Shown here piece by piece: positions 10,301-17,661 of a DNA stretch of 64,000 nt. A program made the position numbers and the translations under genes. How positions within the stretch are numbered: position 1 is the first letter of the stretch; every line of letters begins with the position of its first letter. Source of the stretch: Parerythrobacter lacustris. Its GTDB lineage: Bacteria > Pseudomonadota > Alphaproteobacteria > Sphingomonadales > Sphingomonadaceae. The notes under the pieces were generated by a model. The model was not told the DNA's origin. It saw only the letters and a program-made list of their open reading frames with translations, and did no database searches. The stretch spans positions 62,001-126,000 of the forward strand of contig NZ_JANKHH010000005.1 in assembly GCF_024626475.1 (NCBI RefSeq), given 5' to 3'.

Positions 10301-11352
10301 CAGCAGGCCCCTGTCGCCGCCGCCCCGGCCGGACCGACCGCCTGGTAGGGAAAGGCCCCGCCGCAATCGGGGAAGATGCCGTAATGGTGCGAGAAATCGC
10401 CGTGGAATTCGAAATGCGGTGCGAATCGCGTATCGGCCAGCATCTTCCAGCTGTTGCCGCAGATCAGGAACTGCCGCCCGCGCTCGATCGCATGATGCCC
10501 GTCGAGCACGAAGACCCGCTCGCTGCCCGGCACGGTGCCCTTGTAGACCACCGACTGGCCGTAATCCTCGCACTGCGGCTCCAGCCCGTCGAGCTTGAAC
10601 AGGCGGTAGGTCGCCGAATAGAAGGCGATTCCGTCGAGCATCGCGGCGATCACCGGATCGCCGATCCCCAGCGGCCGGTCGGACACCAGCCGCGGATCGG
10701 CAAAACCCGCTTGCTTCGCCAACCGTTCAAAATCGCCCCAATAGAGCGCGCCGCCGAGGCATTCGCCGTGCAGCACCGGATCGGTCCGCAGATGCTCGGG
10801 CACGCGGCGGTCCGAATAGACATCGGAGAAATAGAGCTCGCCGCCCGGTTTGAGCAAGCGATAGGCCGCTTCGAACACCGCCGCCTTGTCTGCCACGAGA
10901 TTGATCACGCAGTTCGAGACGATGACGTCGAAGTGCCCTTCCGGCAGGTCGAGATCGCCCAGTTTCTCGATATCGCCTTCGAGGAAACGCACGTTGGACT
11001 GCGCATAGCCGAAACGTTCGCGGTGCCATTCGAGATGTTCGTTCGCCACCGCCAATTGCTCGGGCGTGGTGTCGACGCCGGTCACGCTGCCGTTCTCGCC
11101 GACCAGCTGCGCGAGGATATAGGCGTCCTGCCCGCTGCCGCTGCCGAGATCGAGGATATGGCACCCCTCGATCGCCTGCGGCACGACGAGGCCGCAGCCG
11201 TAATAGCGCGCGCGGACCTCCTCATGGACATTGCGCATCGCGGCGAGAATGTCGGGCGGCGGCGCCTCGGCGGTGCAGCAGGCATCGGTCTTGAGATCTT
11301 CCGACCCGGTCAGCACCTTGCCATAGTAATCCCGGCTGTTTTCGATGTTCAT
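10297..11352 (-). CDS. arsM: arsenite S-adenosylmethionine methyltransferase ArsM
   Basis: The 351-residue product starts NSRDYYGKVLTGSEDLKTDACC and has the SAM motif LDLGSGSGQDAYIL (68-81). The three As(III)-binding cysteines of ArsM enzymes appear in place: Cys25/26 in TDACC, Cys148 in VSNCVINLV and Cys198 in GECLGGALYW. It should methylate trivalent arsenic in the cytosol. The C-terminus has extra cysteines (Cys330 and a terminal ACC). ATG at 11352 follows GGGAAG. It leads a minus-strand operon with the SDR gene and diverges from the disulfide reductase gene at 11451. Confidence 0.9.
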   Translation of the reverse strand: MNIENSRDYYGKVLTGSEDLKTDACCTAEAPPPDILAAMRNVHEEVRARYYGCGLVVPQAIEGCHILDLGSGSGQDAYILAQLVGENGSVTGVDTTPEQLAVANEHLEWHRERFGYAQSNVRFLEGDIEKLGDLDLPEGHFDVIVSNCVINLVADKAAVFEAAYRLLKPGGELYFSDVYSDRRVPEHLRTDPVLHGECLGGALYWGDFERLAKQAGFADPRLVSDRPLGIGDPVIAAMLDGIAFYSATYRLFKLDGLEPQCEDYGQSVVYKGTVPGSERVFVLDGHHAIERGRQFLICGNSWKMLADTRFAPHFEFHGDFSHHYGIFPDCGGAFPYQAVGPAGAAATGACC

Positions 11353-11450
11353 GTAACTTCCCGCCAGAAGGTTGCGAATAGGGGGCTGGACACGCAGGCC
11401 GCCAGAAAGGGTTTCGCGTGCAAGCCCTAATTAGTTACGGAAGCGGCGCA

Positions 11451-12881
11451 ATGAAATTCACGCATGACGTTATCGTTATCGGCGGCGGCGCTGCCGGGCT
11501 CACCGCAGCAGGCGGCACCGCGCTGTTCGGGCTGAAGGCCGCGCTGATCGAAGGCCACAAGATGGGCGGCGAATGCCTCAACAATGGTTGCGTACCGTCG
11601 AAGGCACTGATCACCGCCGCCAAGCGCGCCGCCGAGGCACGGGTCGCCACCAGGCATGGCGTGACGCTGGCCGAACCGCAGGTCGACTGGAAGGGCGTCC
11701 ACGCCCATGTCCACGCCGCGATCGCGCATATCGAGCATCACGATTCGGCCGAGACCTTCGAGGCGATGGGGGTCGAGGTGATCAAGGGGTGGGCGCGCGT
11801 GACCGGCAAGCACTCGGTCGAGGTCGATGGGCGGCAGCTCCATGCGCCGCGCATTGTCGTTGCGACCGGCTCAAAGCCGGCGGTGCCACCGGTCGAGGGG
11901 CTCGACGCCGTGCCCTACCTCACCAACGAGAACCTGTTCGACCTGACCGAACGCCCCGATCATCTGGTCATCATCGGCGGCGGGGTGATCGGGATGGAGA
12001 TGGCGCAGGCGCATCGCCGCCTCGGCAGCGAGGTCACCGTGGTCAATCCCGGCCCGCTGATGGGCCGCGACGATCCCGATTCGGTCGCGGTCGTGCAACA
12101 AGTGATGGAAGAGGAAGGCGTTCGCTTCGTGTTCGGCAAGGTGCACCGGGTCGAAGGCGCGGCAGGTGCGATCACCGCGCATGTCGAGTTGGACGACGGC
12201 GGCAGCGAAGCAGTTTCGGGCTCGCACCTGCTGGTCGCCGTCGGACGCAAGGCCAATTGCACCGGCTTCGGGCTCGAGGATCTCGGCGTGGCGATGGGTC
12301 GCAACGGGATCGAGACCGACAAGCGTCGCCGCACTTCGGTCAAGTCCATCTACGCCATCGGCGATTGCCGCGACGGGCCGCGGCTGACGCATGTCTCGGG
12401 CTACGAGGGATCGAACGTCGCGCTGGAGATCGTCACCGGCCTGCCGACCAAGGTCGATTACCGCGCGCTGCCGTGGGTCACCTTCACCGAGCCCGAAGTC
12501 GCGCAGATCGGCCTGACCGAGAAGGAAGCGCGCAAGGCGCATGGCGAAAAGGTCGTCGTGGTGCGGCAGGAGTTTTCCGAGAACGAACGCGCCACGGCGG
12601 AGGATTCGACCAAGGGGCATATGAAGCTGGTGCTGAAAGGCAAGAAGGTTCTCGGCGTCAGCGTGGTCGGCAAGAATGCGGGCGAGTTGCTGCTGCCCTT
12701 CAGCCAGATCATCACCGGCAAGGCGAGCACCTTTGCGCTGGGCAGCGCGATCATCAGCTATCCCACCCGCAGCGAGATTTCCAAGGCCGCCGCCTTCGCC
12801 GCGTGGGAGCCGACGGTGTTCGGTAGCCTGCCGAAGAAATATGCGGCATTTGTCGCAAAACTGCGCAGGATGATGAATTGA
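11451..12881 (+). CDS. FAD-dependent pyridine nucleotide-disulfide oxidoreductase (MerA/Lpd-like)
   Basis: The 476-residue product has the FAD motif VIVIGGGAAGLTAA, the redox-active disulfide GGECLNNGCVPSKAL, an NAD(P) motif VIIGGGVIGMEMAQ, and the second FAD motif IYAIGDCRDG. It lacks both the metal-binding N-domain and the C-terminal cysteine pair of true mercuric reductase. ATG at 11451 has GGAAG seven bases upstream; an upstream GTG at 11418 is less likely. The radical SAM gene overlaps its stop, so the two are probably co-translated. It may reduce a thiol or arsenical partner of the cluster, which is inference from position. Confidence 0.88.
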   Translation: MKFTHDVIVIGGGAAGLTAAGGTALFGLKAALIEGHKMGGECLNNGCVPSKALITAAKRAAEARVATRHGVTLAEPQVDWKGVHAHVHAAIAHIEHHDSAETFEAMGVEVIKGWARVTGKHSVEVDGRQLHAPRIVVATGSKPAVPPVEGLDAVPYLTNENLFDLTERPDHLVIIGGGVIGMEMAQAHRRLGSEVTVVNPGPLMGRDDPDSVAVVQQVMEEEGVRFVFGKVHRVEGAAGAITAHVELDDGGSEAVSGSHLLVAVGRKANCTGFGLEDLGVAMGRNGIETDKRRRTSVKSIYAIGDCRDGPRLTHVSGYEGSNVALEIVTGLPTKVDYRALPWVTFTEPEVAQIGLTEKEARKAHGEKVVVVRQEFSENERATAEDSTKGHMKLVLKGKKVLGVSVVGKNAGELLLPFSQIITGKASTFALGSAIISYPTRSEISKAAAFAAWEPTVFGSLPKKYAAFVAKLRRMMN

Positions 12882-13867
12882 GCGAGACCCGGACGAAATC
12901 GAGAAATGCCCCGATCGGCCCCTCGCCGTTCCGGGTCGAAGCCGAGGCGCTGCCGCGCGAGAAATTCTCCGATCCAGAATTGACCGCCAAGGGCGAGCAG
13001 CGTGCGTCGGTGCCGCTGACCCGGCTCGAAACGCTGTGGTTCAACACCGGCACGCTGTGCAACCTGGCCTGCGCGACCTGCTATATCGAAAGCAGCCCGA
13101 CCAACGACGCGCTGGTCTATCTCGGAGCGGCGGATGCTGCGCGTTTCCTCGACGAAGCCGAGACGATGGGCACGCGCGAGATCGGCTTCACCGGCGGCGA
13201 ACCCTTTATGAACCCGCAGTTCCTCGCCATGCTGGAGGATACGCTAGGGCGCGGTTTCGACGCGCTGGTGCTGAGCAATGCGATGAAGCCGATGCGGCGG
13301 CACGAAGCGGCGCTGCTGGCGCTGAAGGAGCGGTTCGGCGACAAGCTCACCATTCGCGTCAGCCTCGATCATCATACGCAAGAAGGCCACGAGGGCGAAC
13401 GGGGGCCGAACAGCTGGGTGCCGGGTCTCGACGGGCTGAAATGGCTTTCGGCCAATGGGTTCTCGATCGCGGTCGCCGGCCGCCTGCTGCCCGGCGAAGG
13501 CATGGAGGCTGCGCGCGAGGGCTACGCCCGGCTGTTCGCCGCCGAGAGTATCCGCATCGACGCGCTTGACCCGCTGCGGATGGTACTGTTCCCCGAGATG
13601 GACGCGAGCAAGGACATCGCCGAGATCACCACCGAGTGCTGGGGCATCCTCGGCAAGTCGCCGGCCGAGATCATGTGCGCGACCAGCCGCATGGTCGTCC
13701 ACCGTAAGGGCGAGCCCGGCCCCCGCGTCGCCGCCTGCACGCTGATCCCCTATGACGACGGCTTCGACATGGGCGCGACGCTGGAGGAAGCGAGCGGCGC
13801 AATCGCGCTTAACCACCCGCATTGCGCACGGTTTTGCGTACTCGGCGGAGCAAGCTGTTCGGCTTAG
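12878..13867 (+). CDS. radical SAM protein in the arsM/glycosyltransferase cluster
   Basis: The 329-residue product carries the radical SAM cluster motif CNLACATC (Cys61, Cys65, Cys68) and GGEP (106-109) at the start of a partial TIM barrel. The C-terminus has further cysteines: CARFC (316-320) and ASCSA (Cys327), possibly an additional cluster or metal site. The motif following CxxxCxxC (YIESSP) differs from the HVDAGP-like one of ArsS, and the ArsS selenodomain is not recognisable. The TTG start at 12878 overlaps the reductase stop (TTGA). The substrate is unknown. Confidence 0.87.
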   Translation: MSETRTKSRNAPIGPSPFRVEAEALPREKFSDPELTAKGEQRASVPLTRLETLWFNTGTLCNLACATCYIESSPTNDALVYLGAADAARFLDEAETMGTREIGFTGGEPFMNPQFLAMLEDTLGRGFDALVLSNAMKPMRRHEAALLALKERFGDKLTIRVSLDHHTQEGHEGERGPNSWVPGLDGLKWLSANGFSIAVAGRLLPGEGMEAAREGYARLFAAESIRIDALDPLRMVLFPEMDASKDIAEITTECWGILGKSPAEIMCATSRMVVHRKGEPGPRVAACTLIPYDDGFDMGATLEEASGAIALNHPHCARFCVLGGASCSA

Positions 13868-13885
13868 CGCCATCGCCGCCGCTGC

Positions 13886-14046
13886 CGTCATCCTGAACTT
13901 GTTTCAGGATCCATCTCTCCGCCCGGGCGGAGAAATCGCTCGGAGCGCTGCGATGTCGACGAGTCCAAGCCAATCAAGGTGCGCGCTCAGCCTTCGGGAT
14001 CCGAGCGCGACGCAGGCTGGATGCTGAAACGAGTTCAGCATGGCGA
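13886..14046. repeat. REP-like paired hairpin R3
   Basis: CGTCATCCTGAAC-TTG-TTTCAGGATCC (from 13886) faces GGATGCTGAAAC-GAG-TTCAGCAT (to 14044). The halves are diverged hairpins of the GTCATCC type about 110 bases apart, in the gap after the radical SAM gene. It fills the 232-base space before the next gene; nothing else was seen there. Confidence 0.7.
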
Positions 14047-14099
14047 TCAATAGGGTGGGTTTGGCGCCCGGCCGGGCGAGATGTCGCGGATGATCGAGG

Positions 14100-14618
14100 T
14101 CAGAAATCCAGATCAATCAGTCTGGTAATCAAATCATCATCCAAATTCATAATTGCTTCCGAGATCCGCGCATTGCCCTTGGCAGCCGCCAATGCGGAAA
14201 GGACCGAAAGCAAAGTGTCTTCATCCCAATCATCGGCCAAATGCCTGACAACTGCTTCCGAAAGCCTTGCCACCGAAGCATGATAGGCGGGAGCAAGATC
14301 GTCAGGAATGGAAGGTCCTCTGCCACTTGCCCGCGATATCTCGATTGCGGCGGGCAGCTGGAAGAAGCCGAAATCGATCGGCCCTTCAAATGCGCATGCG
14401 AGGTCCACAAGATGCGGAAGTGCGGCAAAGCTGGCGGTGTATGTATCTCCCTGATGACAAAGCGCCGACCAGAGGCTGAACCACGTTTCTGTGTCCGAAC
14501 TTTCACGTGGCCCGGTGGATTGGGCCAGCATTCGCAGCAATCCAGGAACGTCCGACGCTGCGCCATAGGCATGGGTCAGCCTGCCCCATTGGTCACTATC
14601 GAGGTCGAGCTTCGTCAC
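14100..14618 (-). CDS. hypothetical protein, low GC, immunity-like
   Basis: This 172-residue soluble protein has no recognised family. It is helical and acidic, with segments such as SLWSALCHQGDTYTASF and ALPHLVDLACAFEG that recall immunity-type or HEAT-like proteins, but no firm match can be claimed. Base composition is unlike its neighbours: the 60 bases from 14101 hold only 21 G/C. GTG at 14618, one base after the mtnP stop, is preferred over an in-frame start at 14657 inside mtnP. It may be a recent acquisition riding behind mtnP. Confidence 0.6.
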   Translation of the reverse strand: MTKLDLDSDQWGRLTHAYGAASDVPGLLRMLAQSTGPRESSDTETWFSLWSALCHQGDTYTASFAALPHLVDLACAFEGPIDFGFFQLPAAIEISRASGRGPSIPDDLAPAYHASVARLSEAVVRHLADDWDEDTLLSVLSALAAAKGNARISEAIMNLDDDLITRLIDLDF

Positions 14619-14619
14619 T

Positions 14620-15483
14620 TCACAACACCCGCCCCGCCACCGCATCCAGCTTCCCAAGCATCGCCGGATCGCGCGCGTCGGGGGCGGTGATCAGCGCATA
14701 GTCCAGCACGGTATCAAGCGGCGAGGCCTCGCGTGTCTCGGGTAGCGCGGCGATGAAAGCCTCCACCGTCCGCCGCGCGGTCACCCCATTTGCGTTCATC
14801 TGCGCAATCACCTCGCTCACCTCGACGAAGGCTGCGTTCTCGCGCCAGCAGTCGTAATCGGTGACCATGCCGACCAGCGCGTAGGGCATCTCCGCCTCGC
14901 GGCACAGTTTCGCTTCGGGCATGGCGGTCATGCCGATCACGTCGGCGCCCCATTGGCGGTAGAGATGGCTTTCGGCGCGGGTGGAGAATTGCGGGCCTTC
15001 CATCGCAAGATAGGTTCCGCCGGGCGTCACCTTGCCCCCCGCTTGCTCGACCGCAGCAGCAGCAAAGCCCGACAGCCGTTCGCAGACCGGCTCGGCCATG
15101 CTGACATGTGCGACCATGCCGGTTCCGAAGAAGCTGGAAGCCCTCCCTTTCGTCCGGTCGATGAACTGGTCGACCACCACAAAATTCCCGGGCGCGAGTT
15201 CTTCGCGCAAGGACCCGACCGAGGAGATCGCGAGAATGTCGGTGCAGCCTGCGCGTTTGAGCGCATCGACATTGGCGCGCGCGTTGACTTCGCCGGGCGG
15301 AATGCGGTGTCCGCGGCCGTGGCGGGGGAGGAAGCGCACCCGGACATGCCCGATCCGCCCGCACAGGATCTCGTCCGACGCCTCGCCGAAGGGCGAGTTG
15401 ACGCGAATCCACTGCGCGTCTTCCAGCGTGTCGATCTGGTAGAGGCCGCTGCCTCCGATGATGCCGATGGTCCACTTGGTCAT
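14620..15483 (-). CDS. mtnP: S-methyl-5'-thioadenosine phosphorylase
   Basis: The 287-residue product fits the MTA/purine nucleoside phosphorylase family: IGIIGGSGLY at the N-terminus binds phosphate, LPRHGRGHRIPP is a signature stretch, and MEGPQFSTRAES and GMTAMPEAKL form the substrate pocket. It cleaves methylthioadenosine from polyamine and related SAM pathways to adenine and methylthioribose-1-phosphate. It starts at ATG 15483 in an unobstructed divergent region with the hydrolase gene at 15666. Confidence 0.95.
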   Translation of the reverse strand: MTKWTIGIIGGSGLYQIDTLEDAQWIRVNSPFGEASDEILCGRIGHVRVRFLPRHGRGHRIPPGEVNARANVDALKRAGCTDILAISSVGSLREELAPGNFVVVDQFIDRTKGRASSFFGTGMVAHVSMAEPVCERLSGFAAAAVEQAGGKVTPGGTYLAMEGPQFSTRAESHLYRQWGADVIGMTAMPEAKLCREAEMPYALVGMVTDYDCWRENAAFVEVSEVIAQMNANGVTARRTVEAFIAALPETREASPLDTVLDYALITAPDARDPAMLGKLDAVAGRVL

Positions 15484-15665
15484 GCTGCGGTTCTAGCGCC
15501 TGTTGCGCCGCCGGATAAGTCCCTGAAGCGCGAGAAAAACGCCCGCTGCGGTCCGTGCGCAAGATTTGGTCGCGCCGGGCACTCTTCTCGTCGCGCGGGC
15601 AGTTGCGGTGAGGAATTTCCGGCGGTTAAGCTTTTAAAAAGCATACGGGGGTTACGCATTACTAC

Positions 15666-16709
15666 ATGGCGATGGGACTGAAACAGCTCGGAACGCAGCT
15701 CGGGACACTGGGCGCAGGGATCGCACTGGCGCTGGCGGCGGCCGCACCGGCGCAGGCGCAGCGAGCAGAGGCGGGCGAACTGCACGCCGCCTTCGATGAC
15801 ACTTTCGGCACCGACGCGCGCGCGCCGCAGAGCTTCGACGCAATCTACGAGACCGGTTTCGAGCAGCGCATCGCGCAGATAGCCGATGGCAGCGAGGGCC
15901 GGATCGGGATCGCCGCAGTCGATCTTTCGACCGGCAAGGAAGTCTCGATCCTCGGCAACCAACGGTTCCCGATGGCGAGCACCAGCAAGATCGCGATCGC
16001 CGCAACTTTCATGGAGGGTGTCGAGCAGGGCCGCTGGAGCCTGTCGAGCGAGTTCCCGCTGCTGGTCCCGGTCGGCTCGGCGAAATATTCGAGCAGCGTC
16101 GCCCCGGTCCGCGAAGGCAGCTACCTGCCCGCCGCCGACCTGATCGAACTGATGATCACCCGTTCGAGCAATCCGGCGACCGACGCGCTGCTGCGGGTCG
16201 TCGGCGGTCCGCGCGCGGTCAACGACTGGATGCGGCGAGCGGGGATCCAGGACTTCCAGTTGACCCGCGACATTGCCACTCTGGTGCGCGACGACGGCGA
16301 ATTCGATCCGGCGCGGCATATCGACACGCGCGACAGCGCGACCCCCAAGGCGATGACCGACCTCCTCGTCGGGCTGCATCAGGGGCGCTGGCTCTCCGCA
16401 TCGAGCCGCCAGGTGATCATCGGCGCGATGGAGCGCTGCGTCACCGGCAAACGAAGGATTCCTGCATTGCTCCCGGCCGGAGTGACGGTGGCGCACAAGA
16501 CCGGTTCGCTCAACAACACCTCGAGCGATATCGGGATCATCCGCGCGCCCGACGGACGGGCAATGGCGGTGGCGATCTATGTCACCGGCCAGGGCTCGCG
16601 CGGCAATCGCGAAGCCCGCATCGCCCAGATCGCCAATGCGCTGTACGAAGGCTTCGTCAACCAGCCTGAGCGCGAGTGGGCCAATGCGACCTACGCCCCG
16701 GGCGGCTGA
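15666..16709 (+). CDS. class A beta-lactamase-like serine hydrolase, exported
   Basis: The 347-residue product has a signal peptide (hydrophobic core 14-28, cut near AQAQ). Penicillin-recognising motifs are present: S105TSK108, S167SN169 and K278TG280 with correct spacing, plus DTRDSATP (220-227), equivalent to the DTRDTTTP of class A enzymes. The glutamate of ExxLN (E166) that deacylates beta-lactams has no clear counterpart; D209/D210 or E212 occupy that region. It may be a weak or non-hydrolysing relative or a peptidoglycan DD-peptidase rather than a resistance enzyme. The second ATG at 15672 is an alternative start. Confidence 0.85.
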   Translation: MAMGLKQLGTQLGTLGAGIALALAAAAPAQAQRAEAGELHAAFDDTFGTDARAPQSFDAIYETGFEQRIAQIADGSEGRIGIAAVDLSTGKEVSILGNQRFPMASTSKIAIAATFMEGVEQGRWSLSSEFPLLVPVGSAKYSSSVAPVREGSYLPAADLIELMITRSSNPATDALLRVVGGPRAVNDWMRRAGIQDFQLTRDIATLVRDDGEFDPARHIDTRDSATPKAMTDLLVGLHQGRWLSASSRQVIIGAMERCVTGKRRIPALLPAGVTVAHKTGSLNNTSSDIGIIRAPDGRAMAVAIYVTGQGSRGNREARIAQIANALYEGFVNQPEREWANATYAPGG

Positions 16710-16749
16710 TACCCGAGTCCGCTGACAGGCTCCATCTTAACAGCACATA

Positions 16750-16785
16750 AGAAAAGGGCGGCGCCTCGCGGCACCGCCCTTTTCT
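16750..16785. terminator. bidirectional terminator
   Basis: AGAAAAGGGCGG and CCGCCCTTTTCT pair around an inner GCC/GGC stem with one mismatch and a TCGC loop. A/T runs on both flanks allow termination of the + strand hydrolase gene and the - strand lipoprotein gene that converge here. Confidence 0.85.
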
Positions 16786-16811
16786 GTTCACGCGAAGTGA
16801 AACGTACCGAA

Positions 16812-17063
16812 TCAGTCAGCCTTGGCTTCTTCGGTGGTTTCGCCCTGCACTTCGGCTTCGGTTTCGGCCGCAGCTTCGGTTGCAGTGTCGGCAACGGTTT
16901 CAGCGCCGTCAGCCATGGCATCGCCAGCTTCTTCAACGTTGGTCGCGGTGTCTTCAGCAGCGCCTTCGACGGCGGTTTCAGCGGCTTCTTCGGTCTTTTC
17001 CGAGCAAGCTGCGAGGGTCAGGGCAGCGACGCCAGCGGCGGCGACGAGTGCGATCTTGCGCAT
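16812..17063 (-). CDS. small acidic lipoprotein (copy 1)
   Basis: The 83-residue product starts MRKIALVAAAGVAALTLAAC, a lipoprotein signal with lipobox LAAC and lipidated Cys20. The mature part is almost only E, A, T, D and V, including TEEAAETAVEG, giving a very acidic, probably disordered chain on the periplasmic side. ATG at 17063 is chosen because longer starts would precede the signal peptide. The gene at 17138-17386 is a paralogue directly upstream. Function unknown. Confidence 0.8.
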   Translation of the reverse strand: MRKIALVAAAGVAALTLAACSEKTEEAAETAVEGAAEDTATNVEEAGDAMADGAETVADTATEAAAETEAEVQGETTEEAKAD

Positions 17064-17091
17064 GGGTTCAATTCCTTGAAATGCGTGACAG

Positions 17092-17121
17092 AAAAACAAG
17101 CCCGCCATTACGGCGGGCTTG
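17092..17121 (-). terminator. terminator between the two lipoprotein genes
   Basis: Read on the - strand, CAAGCCCGCC and GGCGGGCTTG form a perfect 10-bp stem with a 5-base loop, followed by five T. It would end transcripts from the upstream lipoprotein gene (17138-17386) before its paralogue starts. Confidence 0.85.
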
Positions 17122-17137
17122 CATCAGGTAGCTGGGA

Positions 17138-17386
17138 TTATTCAGCAGCCTTGGTTTCTTCGGCAGCCGGAGCAGCTTCGGTGGTTGCTTCTGCTTCGGT
17201 GGTCGCAGCTTCAGCGCCTTCTTCGGTGGTTGCTTCTTCAGCAGCCATCGCGTCGGTAGCTTCTTCAGCCACTGCGGTTTCGTCAGCAGCGGTTTCTTCG
17301 GTGGCTTCGGGAGCTTCGGCTTCCGAGCAAGCGGCGAGCGACAGAGCAGCGGCGCCAGCGGCGGCGACGAGAACGAGCTTACGCAT
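17138..17386 (-). CDS. small acidic lipoprotein (copy 2)
   Basis: The 82-residue product shares its leader with the gene at 16812: MRKLVLVAAAGAAALSLAAC, with a lipobox ending at Cys20. The mature chain is E/A/T-rich (for example EEATTEEGAEAATTEAEA) and strongly negative. It lacks any known domain. The tandem arrangement and shared leader point to duplication followed by drift, and the intervening terminator suggests separate expression of the two copies. Confidence 0.8.
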   Translation of the reverse strand: MRKLVLVAAAGAAALSLAACSEAEAPEATEETAADETAVAEEATDAMAAEEATTEEGAEAATTEAEATTEAAPAAEETKAAE

Positions 17387-17525
17387 AGGTTCGATTCCTT
17401 AAACAGCGAGTGAGTTTCGCAAGCCCCTCCCATGAGGAACCGGCGCGAAACCGGTCAATTAACCGGCTTCGTGGTGGCTAAATAATGGCGAGATTGTGAC
17501 GATGCAAGCGGATTCGCCACAATTC

Positions 17526-17546
17526 AGGCATTTTTTGCCTTTTTTT
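17526..17546 (+). other. weak terminator-like hairpin upstream of polA
   Basis: AGGCA and TGCCT pair across a five-T loop and are followed by a run of seven T (17540-17546). The stem has only 5 bp and no + strand gene ends nearby, so this may be an orphan leader or small-transcript end, or chance. Confidence 0.3.
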
Positions 17547-17661
17547 CGCCATATTTTCCCGAGAAGGGCGGAAATGCGCCATTCAGCGCTGGCTCGCCAT
17601 TCCTGTGGCCATCGCTCGCTTTGCGGCTGACCCCGATCGGTCTCGCTGCTAAGTGCAGCCG

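Noticed and set aside
11418..12881. Calling the disulfide reductase a mercuric reductase
   Set aside because: The N-terminal metal-binding domain and the C-terminal cysteine pair required for Hg(II) handling are missing.
12878..13867. Calling the radical SAM gene arsS
   Set aside because: The cluster motif surroundings differ and no selenodomain is visible; position alone is not enough.
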